A DNA stretch of 16,043 nucleotides from contig JAEWQF010000036.1 of assembly GCA_023399295.1 (NCBI GenBank), positions 1-16,043 on the forward strand, written 5' to 3'. A program made the position numbers and the translations under genes. The notes below the pieces were generated by a model, which worked only from the letters and a program-made list of their open reading frames with translations, had not been told where the DNA came from and ran no database searches. Positions 6,798 through 13,890 of the stretch are shown one piece after another. Positions within the stretch are counted from its first letter, which is position 1. Each line of letters begins with the position of its first letter. Origin of the DNA: Bacteroidota bacterium (GTDB lineage: Bacteria > Bacteroidota > Bacteroidia > Bacteroidales > Dysgonomonadaceae).

Positions 6798-9689
6798 TTA
6801 TTTCAATAACAGGGCCAGCTCAAAACCGAAATACATGGGAATGTTGAGTCGCGTGAATGAACCGGGTGTTCGTTTGCTCTCATAGAGCGGCCTGCTGTTG
6901 AACATGTTGTTCGCATAGAACGATGCTTTCAGATTCTCACCGATCTCCTTTGTCAGGTGGAAGTTGATCAGCAGCACCGGGAAGTAGGATTCTGCAATGA
7001 AACGGGTGGGACTCCTTGTCTCGAAGAGATAGGCAAACTCGGGATCATTCTTCATGGAGTCATTGAAAGGCTTCACCGATCCATCTTCACGCGAGATATA
7101 GGATACAAATGTGGAGTCGTTGCCGTAGCTGGTCCAGTACTTGTTGTGCCAACTCACCTGTGCGGTGGTTGTCAGCACGAACCCGATGGATGGGATGTTG
7201 TGGGTTGCCCGCAGGGTGGTGGTGAACCGTTCCCGTTCATACTTCTCTTTTCCCTTCTCATAAATCCCGACGTTGCGCTCCAGCTGATTCAGGTTCTTCT
7301 GGTTGCTGAAGCTGTGGCTGTCGCTCCAGTCGGTGGAACGCATATAGGCACCGTTCAGCACGAAAGAGGTGCGAATGGCATGGATCCGGCCGAAATCAAA
7401 ATCGAACTCCACCCCCCTGTTGTGTGATCGTCCATCGTTGGTGGGGGTAGCATAAGAGACGAAGATATTGTGTCGTTCCTGCTCCTGGAGAGTGGGTATC
7501 CCCCCTGGGTTCTGAGCGGCTTGCTCATAGATGATGTAATTCAGCAATTGGTAGGAGTCGATGGTGGTTGCCAGGTTGTATCCGTTTTTGAGCTGCTCGT
7601 TGTAGGCAGTCACCGAAAAACGCATCTTGTTTACAACCAGGTCAAGTCCGATCTCCGCCTTCTGGTTGGCTGCCATCTTCAGCTCCCTGTTCCGGGTATC
7701 GAAGACCTTTGTAGAGGCAAGGAAGAGCTGTTCATTTTCAGGCACCGACGAGGAGTTGAGTGTGTTGAAATGCACCAGGTCGAAGTAGGCATTCTCCGGA
7801 TAGAGGTAAAGTGCCGTAGGAGCTTTTGCGGTCACCCCATAACCACCCCTCAGCCACAGTTTGCGGGGTAAGATATCAAATGAGAAGTTGGTGCGGGGGG
7901 TGACGATGCTCTTGCCGTTGACAAGGTCGTAACGCAGCCCTGCCTGTGCCAGCAACTCCCGCTCACCCATGCTCCAGGTGAGGTTCTCTTCTGCGTAGAG
8001 TGACAACTGGTTGATAAACGGGATGGAGGAGTACTTCCTGGGGCGAGGCGATGAGTTCTCCGCGCTGAGGCTGCGATAGGGGGGATTGTAGGGATCGTAT
8101 ACCTTCCCGTCACCCAGGTTGCCATCACTTCTGAAGTTGGCACCCACCAGGATCCGGTTGTTCACCGCTCCCAGCGTCTTTGAAAAGGAGGCATTGAGGT
8201 TGGCGAACAGGTTCACCTCCTTGCCGTAGATATCATAGCGGCTGAAGTACTCGTTGGGCAGGTAGGTGGCGATCAGGTTGGACTCGCCGGCAGGGATGCT
8301 GGTTAGTTCACTGCCCTGGTAGTCATACACCTTCTGACCGGGACGGTTGCTCAACACGGCACCGTCGGTGCGGGACATGGAGTAGGCGGCAAAAGCATTT
8401 CCCAATAGCTCCTTCTGAAAGGAGTGCTTGTCGCGGTAACTGCCCGAGAGGGTATACTTCACATTGCTCAGCCATCCCTTGCGGATGTTCCAGGTGCCGT
8501 TGGTGTTGAACCGCAGGCCCATGTCGCGTGCACCCGTTTCGAGCTGATTGCGTTCGTCATTGGGGTTTCTCTCCCGTGTATCTTTTCCAAGCGAGAAATC
8601 GAAGGAGGTGTTGCTGGATAGGTTGTTGAAACGATTGGAGTACATTGCCCTGGCTGTAGCACGCTGATAATAGGCATACGACTCCTTGGCATCCTTGATG
8701 CTGTAGGCATAATCACCGCTCACGTTGAGGTTACCCCTCTCCTTACCCAGGCTCACGCCCTTGCTCACGGAGGCCTGGTAGATGTAAGGGTCGGTTTTCA
8801 GCCGGATGGTGAGTGGCTCCCTGCCTGCCTTCGATTTGATGATCACCGCACCCGAGGTGAGGTCGCCATGTTCCACCGAGGGGATGCCGCGGATCACCTC
8901 CACCGACTCAATGTTGTCGGTTGAGATGGAACGGATGTCGAGCCCCGAATTGGGTGAGGAGCCGCCACCGATGGCAGCACCACTGCCACTGATTGCCGGT
9001 GAGAGCGTCTGCAGGTTGGCATTGTTGGAGAGGGGAGCCCCGTCGATCACGATGGCGGTACCCATGCTGTTCATGTTGGCCGCCTCGGTCGACACCGGTA
9101 CCCCCTGGTTGAGCGGGTTTGCTCCCAGGCTGCGGATACTGAAGGTCTTTGCTGTGGAGAGACCGCTCTGATAGGAGGTGATGCCGCCGGGAAGCAGCTG
9201 CATGATGTCGCTCAGCGAGCTGGTCTGCAGGTGGTCCATCGCCTGGCGGGAGATGGTGGAGGCGGTGGCCCTTCCGGCCTTGCTCTCCTGTGCCACCACG
9301 GTGATCTCGGTCAATCGGAAGGTGCTCTCCTGCATCTGAAAAGAGATCTCCAGGTTTCTACCGGCAGCAATTGTAAAGGTGGTATCGATCGGTTCCATCC
9401 CCAGAAAATCGATCTTCAGGTTGATCCGCCCCGGAGAGAGTCGATCGAAGAAAAACTCACCTTTGCTGTTGGTGGTGGTGGCCGATCCTTGTGGGAGCAC
9501 CTGTACCGTGGCAAACTCGACCGGCACGGTGGGGTTGTTCTGTTCCACCACCCTTCCTCTCAGGGATGAGGGTGCTTCCTGCGCGGTAAGCTGCAGCACC
9601 GAAAGGAGCCACAACCCCAGGAGGGCTGTGCCATACAACAGCACCCTCCCGGACGAGATCATCGTATTTTCAATTGGATTTTTGCTCAT
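6798..9689 (-). CDS. TonB-dependent receptor
   Basis: A 963-aa outer-membrane active transporter of typical Bacteroidota size. The signal peptide spans residues 1-36 (cleavage LTA-QEA). Residues 41-120 form a carboxypeptidase-regulatory-like domain (SSLRGRVVEQ onward, with the NSKGEFFFDRL turn). A TonB-box-like stretch, LTEITVVAQE, follows at 126-135. The plug runs from about 145 to 290, with RSLGANPLNQG, TAIVIDGAPL (211-220) and ESVEVIRGIPSVEHGDLTSG (261-280); the last is a classic plug signature. The remainder is beta-barrel. Imported substrate cannot be read from sequence. No SusD homolog follows; the next genes are instead the DUF4876-type lipoprotein and the barrel protein, so a SusCD-style glycan importer is unlikely. 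It starts 42 bp after paralog A. Energy would come from TonB-ExbBD encoded elsewhere. Confidence 0.97.
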   Translation of the reverse strand: MSKNPIENTMISSGRVLLYGTALLGLWLLSVLQLTAQEAPSSLRGRVVEQNNPTVPVEFATVQVLPQGSATTTNSKGEFFFDRLSPGRINLKIDFLGMEPIDTTFTIAAGRNLEISFQMQESTFRLTEITVVAQESKAGRATASTISRQAMDHLQTSSLSDIMQLLPGGITSYQSGLSTAKTFSIRSLGANPLNQGVPVSTEAANMNSMGTAIVIDGAPLSNNANLQTLSPAISGSGAAIGGGSSPNSGLDIRSISTDNIESVEVIRGIPSVEHGDLTSGAVIIKSKAGREPLTIRLKTDPYIYQASVSKGVSLGKERGNLNVSGDYAYSIKDAKESYAYYQRATARAMYSNRFNNLSSNTSFDFSLGKDTRERNPNDERNQLETGARDMGLRFNTNGTWNIRKGWLSNVKYTLSGSYRDKHSFQKELLGNAFAAYSMSRTDGAVLSNRPGQKVYDYQGSELTSIPAGESNLIATYLPNEYFSRYDIYGKEVNLFANLNASFSKTLGAVNNRILVGANFRSDGNLGDGKVYDPYNPPYRSLSAENSSPRPRKYSSIPFINQLSLYAEENLTWSMGERELLAQAGLRYDLVNGKSIVTPRTNFSFDILPRKLWLRGGYGVTAKAPTALYLYPENAYFDLVHFNTLNSSSVPENEQLFLASTKVFDTRNRELKMAANQKAEIGLDLVVNKMRFSVTAYNEQLKNGYNLATTIDSYQLLNYIIYEQAAQNPGGIPTLQEQERHNIFVSYATPTNDGRSHNRGVEFDFDFGRIHAIRTSFVLNGAYMRSTDWSDSHSFSNQKNLNQLERNVGIYEKGKEKYERERFTTTLRATHNIPSIGFVLTTTAQVSWHNKYWTSYGNDSTFVSYISREDGSVKPFNDSMKNDPEFAYLFETRSPTRFIAESYFPVLLINFHLTKEIGENLKASFYANNMFNSRPLYESKRTPGSFTRLNIPMYFGFELALLLK

Positions 9690-9731
9690 ACTGTTAACTC
9701 TTTATCATTGAATCATAGGTTGTTGACGGGT

Positions 9732-11888
9732 TCAATCGGTCAGTCGTCTCACGGTGCGCAGCAGCTCCTTTTTCACGGCATCATCCTTTTCCACTGCGGC
9801 CTGTGCCTGGCAGAAGTCGACAATCTCCTGCTTTTTCCAGGAACGGGTATACCAGCCGAAGGCCTCTGCCAGCAGTTGTCTGAGGGTCTGGTCATCCGAC
9901 TCTTTCATGAAGCGGAACAGCGTGTCGAGATAGGCTGCCTGGTTTGAGTTACGCAGCGCTGTGATGTTGAAACGTTTTTCGCGTGCCGCCACTTCCGGAT
10001 CGAGCAGATCCATCATCTCTTTTTCATTTGCTGTGAGTATCCGGTCGAAATTGGCTCTATCTCCTTTTATCTTTTCGTACCAGATACCGCTCCTGCCTTC
10101 CAGCTGTTTGTCGAAAGCAGACAGCGCATCCTCCCTGGCATATTGGTCCACAGCACCTCTCACCTGAAAGTAGACACGTTCCGAGACACCGGGCGAGAGG
10201 CGTATCTTCATGAGATCGTCGAGGAGCTGGGGCGACTGGTTCTCACCGGCGTGCATCCCTGCGAAGCGGCGGATCAGTTCATAGTTGTCGTGCAATCCCG
10301 CCTGGATGGATGGCACCAGCAATTCGCTGTCGCTATGGAGCAGCAGATGGTAGGCCATCAACCGCACCGTGGGGTTGGCATCACTCGTTTGAATTGCCAA
10401 CAGTTGATCCGGTGTCAACGCCCCTTTCTTAAACAAAAGTTTCATTGCCAGCGCTTTCACCTCGGGGTGTTCATCTTTCAACAATCTCTTCCAGTAGTTC
10501 AGATCATTTCTCCGGTGGGCAATGGCCCGGTTGAGGTCGTCATCCTCGTTGCGGTTGCTCGCATAGCGGTAGGTGGGATCACCCATCAGGTGTGACTCCA
10601 GGGTGAACTGCTCCTTCGCCCAGTTACCCACAGAGACACCCAGCTCCAACAGGCCGATCAGCTGGTTGGTCCAGACATCCTGCAGGGTATTCACCGAGTT
10701 GGCTTTTACCACGACGGTATGTCCGGGATTGAAGATGTGATGGCCACTGATGTAATCATCCAGGTGGAACGATCCGTTGAAGCAGGCATCCAGCATCACG
10801 AAGGGAGCTCCGGGTGTGAAGCCTTCCAGATCGGCAATGTGAATGTCCATGGCCGCATCGCTCAGGCTGTCCTTCAACATCATATCGGGATCGAATGCGT
10901 TGTTCACCCACGATTCCGGCACATTGTAGTTGTCAATGTAATACTGTTTGGAGGCGGTAGTATCCTTTGCACTGCGAATTTTTCCGCGAAAGAACTTGCG
11001 GGCCATCTCCAGCCATTTGTCGGTCATGATGGTATAAGGACTGGCATTCAGGTATTGGGTGTCATCGGCACCATGGTGGTGCAGGATGGCCAGGTCCAGA
11101 TCCTCCCGCTCCAGCTCGGCCAAAAGGCGTCCTTTCACGAACTCGTCGAAGGTATGATCAATGTAGTTGAGGGTACCTTTTCCCTTGGCCAGCGCGGAGA
11201 ACTGACCGGTGAGTGCCAATCGCTCGTCGGCGCGGGCCACCATGCTGTTGGAGTTGTATCCGTTTCCGGCAAAATAGGTGATCTGTGATATCCGGCGTGC
11301 GGCGGCTTTCTCCCTTACCGCCTTCTCCAAAAAGGCATCTATCAGCTCGAAGCGGCTCTTGCCTTCATACTTGGGCGGCTTGATGCGGGCGGTGTAGATC
11401 TCGCTCTCCACCGACTGGGCACCCTCGGGAGTAAGGCTGTAGTAATGCAGGAGTGACTGCAGTGAATCCTGTTTCAGGTATTCAAACCGCAAGTCAAAGT
11501 CATCGTAGAACCGGTCGGAGGGGATGGATGAACGATCCCATGCACGGCGCTGGTCCATCTTGAAGGCGGTGGTGAGATGCTGCGCATCGCGTATCATCGG
11601 CACCGGAATGTCACCGATGAAGACGGCACCCTCCAGATGATTGTGCAGGTAGAGCTGATGGAGGCGGGTGCGGATGGAATCGGGCACTGACCACTTGTCC
11701 ACGATGAGATGGGTCGCCAGCCCATCGGCTTCCACGGATGATAGATACTTTTCGATGGAGGCACTACTGTTTGCCATTACGGCAGGATCAACCACGATGG
11801 CAAACGATCCTTTTTGCTTTTGTGCGGATGCATGAGCAAATGCCATCGCCAGGAGCGATAGAGCCAAAACAATCTTATTAATTTTCAT
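9732..11888 (-). CDS. Secreted gingipain-like (C25/caspase-fold) protein with HEAT-like C terminus, paralog A
   Basis: A 718-aa protein, the first gene of the six-gene unit. The frame extends to a TTG at 11903, but the ATG at 11888 gives a standard signal peptide (MKINK, hydrophobic core, cleavage HASA-QKQ after A22) behind an A-rich leader, so I chose it. Shared motifs are IGDIPVP (91-97), RFYDDFDLRF (126-135), the His-Gly motif as HHHG (270-273, where B and C have HEHG), DACFNG (367-372), NSVNTLQD (397-404) and LESHLMGDPTYR (430-441). H272 and C369 are the predicted dyad. From about 455 to the end it is helical and HEAT-like, with DNYELIRRF matching the same position in B and C. There is no T9SS-type C-terminal domain and no lipobox. 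Placement just before a TonB receptor suggests proteolysis linked to uptake or to receptor maturation; this is inference. Confidence 0.92.
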   Translation of the reverse strand: MKINKIVLALSLLAMAFAHASAQKQKGSFAIVVDPAVMANSSASIEKYLSSVEADGLATHLIVDKWSVPDSIRTRLHQLYLHNHLEGAVFIGDIPVPMIRDAQHLTTAFKMDQRRAWDRSSIPSDRFYDDFDLRFEYLKQDSLQSLLHYYSLTPEGAQSVESEIYTARIKPPKYEGKSRFELIDAFLEKAVREKAAARRISQITYFAGNGYNSNSMVARADERLALTGQFSALAKGKGTLNYIDHTFDEFVKGRLLAELEREDLDLAILHHHGADDTQYLNASPYTIMTDKWLEMARKFFRGKIRSAKDTTASKQYYIDNYNVPESWVNNAFDPDMMLKDSLSDAAMDIHIADLEGFTPGAPFVMLDACFNGSFHLDDYISGHHIFNPGHTVVVKANSVNTLQDVWTNQLIGLLELGVSVGNWAKEQFTLESHLMGDPTYRYASNRNEDDDLNRAIAHRRNDLNYWKRLLKDEHPEVKALAMKLLFKKGALTPDQLLAIQTSDANPTVRLMAYHLLLHSDSELLVPSIQAGLHDNYELIRRFAGMHAGENQSPQLLDDLMKIRLSPGVSERVYFQVRGAVDQYAREDALSAFDKQLEGRSGIWYEKIKGDRANFDRILTANEKEMMDLLDPEVAAREKRFNITALRNSNQAAYLDTLFRFMKESDDQTLRQLLAEAFGWYTRSWKKQEIVDFCQAQAAVEKDDAVKKELLRTVRRLTD

Positions 11889-11929
11889 TTTTTGCTGCGT
11901 CAATTGTTACGATTTTTAATATCTCACGG

Positions 11930-11937
11930 CAAAAATA
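11930..11937 (-). promoter_or_regulatory. Putative -7 promoter box of the six-gene unit
   Basis: Read on the minus strand the site is TATTTTTG, an exact match to the Bacteroides -7 consensus TAnnTTTG. It lies 41 bp before the chosen ATG of paralog A, in the AT-rich spacer that precedes the operon. I see no TTTG at the expected -33 position (19-21 bp upstream), so the call rests on one element and on position. A TATAAT-like stretch also occurs just upstream at about 11942-11947. Confidence 0.45.
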
Positions 11938-11946
11938 GTACATTAT

Positions 11947-12028
11947 AACACAATAACGCCATGAAATAGTAAAAATGTGTGTTATTTAACAAATACAAAG
12001 GTCAGAAAAAAAATGAAGGAACACAATA
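11947..12028 (-). repeat. 9-bp direct repeat upstream of operon promoter
   Basis: The plus-strand 9-mer AACACAATA occurs at 11947-11955 and again at 12020-12028, in the same orientation, 73 bp of start-to-start spacing apart. The downstream copy is within 10 bp of the putative -7 box. Paired copies around a promoter could be regulator half-sites, but a 9-mer in AT-rich DNA can recur by chance. Confidence 0.3.
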
Positions 12029-12032
12029 CCAC

Positions 12033-12046
12033 AAAATAGCTATTTT
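12033..12046. repeat. Perfect 14-bp palindrome AAAATAGCTATTTT
   Basis: AAAATAGCTATTTT reads the same on both strands. It lies roughly 100 bp upstream of the putative promoter of the six-gene unit and 90 bp downstream of the tRNA. No T-run follows on either strand, so it is not an obvious terminator. A dimeric regulator operator is possible. Confidence 0.4.
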
Positions 12047-12135
12047 CATTGAAAAATGATCATTTGTTGGGATGGAGCAATGCGGACCCGTTCAGTGATG
12101 GGTGATCGGAATAACAGTAAATAGTGGGGAGGTAG

Positions 12136-12207
12136 TAGCGCATAGCGGAATCGAACCGCTATTCATTGCCTGAGAAACAATTTTCCTAACCGTTAGAAGA
12201 ATGCGCC
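12136..12207 (-). tRNA. tRNA-Glu (anticodon CTC)
   Basis: The 72-nt minus-strand transcript folds as a full cloverleaf. The acceptor is GGCGCAT with ATGCGCT (first pair G1:U72). The D arm is TTCT/GGAA around an 8-nt loop with G18G19. The anticodon arm is ATTGT/GCAAT around loop TTCTCAG, giving anticodon CTC at 12172-12174. The variable loop has 4 nt, and the T arm is AGCGG/CCGCT around TTCGATT. Features known to identify tRNA-Glu are present: U11:A24, U13:G22, A46, no base 47, and A15 facing U48. The discriminator is A and no CCA is encoded (CTA follows), so CCA must be added after transcription. It would read GAG codons. Confidence 0.9.
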
Positions 12208-12222
12208 TTTTGCTTGTTGATG

Positions 12223-12230
12223 CAAAGTTA
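12223..12230 (-). promoter_or_regulatory. Putative -7 promoter box of tRNA-Glu
   Basis: On the minus strand the site reads TAACTTTG, an exact TAnnTTTG match, ending 15 bp before the first base of the tRNA. That is a normal distance for a tRNA promoter with a very short leader. No TTTG is seen at -33; the upstream DNA is A/T-rich instead. Confidence 0.5.
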
Positions 12231-12281
12231 TATAAAAAAATAAAACTGTGGTTCTTTCCGGAATTTTTTTTATCCCATTTT

Positions 12282-13373
12282 TTACCGGTGTTTGCGATAG
12301 TAGGCATCCAGCGCTTCGCGGGCAGCGGTGAAAGAGCTCTTGTGGTCCTGTAAAACCTCGGTTTCAAGTTGAACCAACAGCGCAGCGATCTCCGGATCGC
12401 GATAGAAACCGTTGCGCAACTGCTCGTTGATGCTTTCAAGCATCCAGTATTTGGACTGTTCATTTCGTTTGCGGTCAAAATAACCATTCTCCCTCACAAA
12501 GTCGATGTAACGATGGATCATCTCCCATACTTCGGCGATGCCGATCTTGTAATAGCCGGAATAGGTGAGCACCTCCGGCGACCAGCCCGATTCAGAAAGG
12601 GGGTAGAGATGCAACGCATTGCGCAATTGACGGCGTGCCATGTTTGCCTTCTCGATGTTGTCACCATCCGCCTTGTTGATCACGATGCCGTCGGCCATCT
12701 CCATGATGCCGCGCTTGATGCCCTGCAGCTCGTCGCCGGTGCCGGCCAGCTGGATCAGGAGGAAAAAATCGACCATCGAGTGAACGGCCGTCTCCGACTG
12801 CCCTACCCCCACTGTCTCCACGAAGAGGTAATCGAACCCGGCCGCTTCACAGAGCACGATGATCTCGCGGGTCTTGCGTGCCACTCCGCCCAACGATCCC
12901 GCTGACGGGGAAGGTCGGATAAAGGCGTTCTCCGCCATGGAGAGCTTCTCCATTCGTGTCTTGTCGCCCAGGATGCTTCCCTTGGAGCGCTCGCTGGATG
13001 GGTCGATGGCCAACACCGCCAGCTTGTGACCCTTCTCCAGCAGATGCATGCCGAATGCGTCGATGGAGGTGCTCTTGCCTGCTCCCGGCACACCGGTGAT
13101 ACCCACCCTGACAGAATTGCCCGAGTGAGGCAGGCACTGCTCGATAATGGCCTGGGCAAGGGACTGGTGTTCCGGCAGGGAGCTCTCCACCAGGGTCACT
13201 GCCTGGCTGAGGAGCACCCTGTCGCCAGAGAGGATCCCTTTCACATACTCCTCCACAGCATGCAGTGGCTGTTTTCTGCGTCGGTTGAGATAGGGGTTCA
13301 CGCTGGGTGGCTGCGCAATGCCCTTGTTCACTTTCAGGCTGTTGTATTGGGGGTCGTTCTCGGGATGTTCCAT
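12282..13373 (-). CDS. meaB: Methylmalonyl-CoA mutase-associated GTPase MeaB (ArgK/LAO family)
   Basis: A 363-aa P-loop GTPase of the usual MeaB length. MeaB binds the B12-dependent methylmalonyl-CoA mutase, gates cofactor loading and protects the enzyme during turnover; it acts in the cytoplasm, in the succinate/propionate route. Visible motifs are an N-terminal helical segment, then RVGITGVPGAGKST with Walker A G94-S101, AIDPSS (122-127), KGSILGDKTRM (131-141), the switch-like ETVGVGQSE (186-194) with catalytic-region Glu186, and the guanine-specificity motif NKAD (233-236). The C-terminal part after about 280 is the helical dimerisation arm typical of the family. Mutase genes are not in the window. 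The gene stands alone between the tRNA and an upstream terminator and has its own promoter. No frameshift or missing motif is seen. Confidence 0.96.
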   Translation of the reverse strand: MEHPENDPQYNSLKVNKGIAQPPSVNPYLNRRRKQPLHAVEEYVKGILSGDRVLLSQAVTLVESSLPEHQSLAQAIIEQCLPHSGNSVRVGITGVPGAGKSTSIDAFGMHLLEKGHKLAVLAIDPSSERSKGSILGDKTRMEKLSMAENAFIRPSPSAGSLGGVARKTREIIVLCEAAGFDYLFVETVGVGQSETAVHSMVDFFLLIQLAGTGDELQGIKRGIMEMADGIVINKADGDNIEKANMARRQLRNALHLYPLSESGWSPEVLTYSGYYKIGIAEVWEMIHRYIDFVRENGYFDRKRNEQSKYWMLESINEQLRNGFYRDPEIAALLVQLETEVLQDHKSSFTAAREALDAYYRKHR

Positions 13374-13389
13374 CTTGCTTGTTCAAATT

Positions 13390-13429
13390 AAAAAACCGAA
13401 TGAAGCTCTTGCAAAGATACTTCATCCGG
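13390..13429 (-). terminator. Intrinsic terminator after the DUF1573 gene
   Basis: On the minus strand a 10-bp stem, CCGGATGAAG with CTTCATTCGG (one G:U pair), encloses a 14-nt loop and is followed by six T residues. It begins 25 nt after the DUF1573 stop codon. This is a standard rho-independent terminator shape and separates that gene from meaB. The loop doubles as the meaB -7 promoter box. Confidence 0.8.
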
Positions 13430-13443
13430 CCAGTATTATCAAT
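13412..13443 (-). promoter_or_regulatory. Putative meaB promoter overlapping the terminator
   Basis: The -7 element TATCTTTG (13412-13419) matches TAnnTTTG exactly. Twenty bases upstream lies ATTG (13440-13443), one mismatch from the -33 consensus TTTG and at the expected spacing. Transcription would begin around 13405, giving a meaB leader of about 30 nt whose first bases are the 3' arm of the terminator hairpin. Confidence 0.6.
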
Positions 13444-13454
13444 TCATGTTGAAT

Positions 13455-13841
13455 CTATTTCTTCGGAAGCACATTCCCCTTGATCCTGAGTACATAGACG
13501 GTATCAGGAACATTCGTGTAGACGGTGATGCTCTTGTTGAAGGTGCCGGGACGGGCTACAGTGGAATACTTGGCGGAAATTGTCCCTTTCTTGCCCGGCA
13601 GGATCGGTTCACGGGTATATCCGGGAGTGGTGCATCCACACGAGGCGGAGACACGTTGAATGATCAGCGGGCTCTTGCCGGTGTTGGTGAACTCAAACTG
13701 GGTTGTAACCGCTCCCATCTCCTCTTTGATGGTGCCGAAGTTATGCTCCGTTTTATCAAACTCGACTGAAGGCTTCTGCTGGGAGAAAGCCATCAGGCTG
13801 CAGATCATTGCGAAGAGAATCAATATGCTTGCTCGTTTCAT
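13455..13841 (-). CDS. Secreted DUF1573 domain protein
   Basis: A 128-aa protein. Residues 1-20 are a signal peptide (MKRAS, hydrophobic core, cleavage AFS-QQ). The mature part is one Ig-like beta domain of the DUF1573 type: EHNFGTI (32-38), FEFTNTGKSPLII (49-61), SASCGCTTPGY (65-75), then LPGKKGTI and ITVYTNVPDTV. The Cys-Gly-Cys pair (C68, C70) is a family hallmark. The family is common in Bacteroidota as small periplasmic or surface proteins; its biochemical role is not established. It lies 78 bp after the macroglobulin stop codon, with its own -7 box before it and a strong terminator after it, so it is probably a single-gene transcript, perhaps with read-through from the macroglobulin gene. 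Confidence 0.95.
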   Translation of the reverse strand: MKRASILILFAMICSLMAFSQQKPSVEFDKTEHNFGTIKEEMGAVTTQFEFTNTGKSPLIIQRVSASCGCTTPGYTREPILPGKKGTISAKYSTVARPGTFNKSITVYTNVPDTVYVLRIKGNVLPKK

Positions 13842-13890
13842 ATCTTGATAAATTTATCGTTTTCTATCTTTCCTGTTTTTCTTGTCGCTG

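Noticed and set aside
10719..11288. Plus-strand open frame of 189 codons opposite paralog A
   Set aside because: Antisense shadow of a well-supported coding region with conserved motifs.
11889..11903. TTG at 11903 as the start of paralog A
   Set aside because: It adds only MTQQK before the natural basic start of the signal peptide; the ATG at 11888 sits behind an A-rich leader and fits better.
12136..12207. tRNA gene as an attachment site of an integrated element
   Set aside because: I noticed no second copy of the tRNA 3' end in the window, no integrase gene, and the neighbours are ordinary chromosomal genes.
12230..12275. Possible meaB terminator at the AT-rich stretch after its stop codon
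   Set aside because: The best hairpin I can draw (GAAC with GTTT around CACA) is weak; the T-rich run more likely belongs to the tRNA promoter region.
12847..13425. Same-strand open frame of 192 codons overlapping meaB
   Set aside because: Out of frame with meaB, which keeps every GTPase motif; the shadow is Gly/Arg/Pro-rich and unrecognisable.
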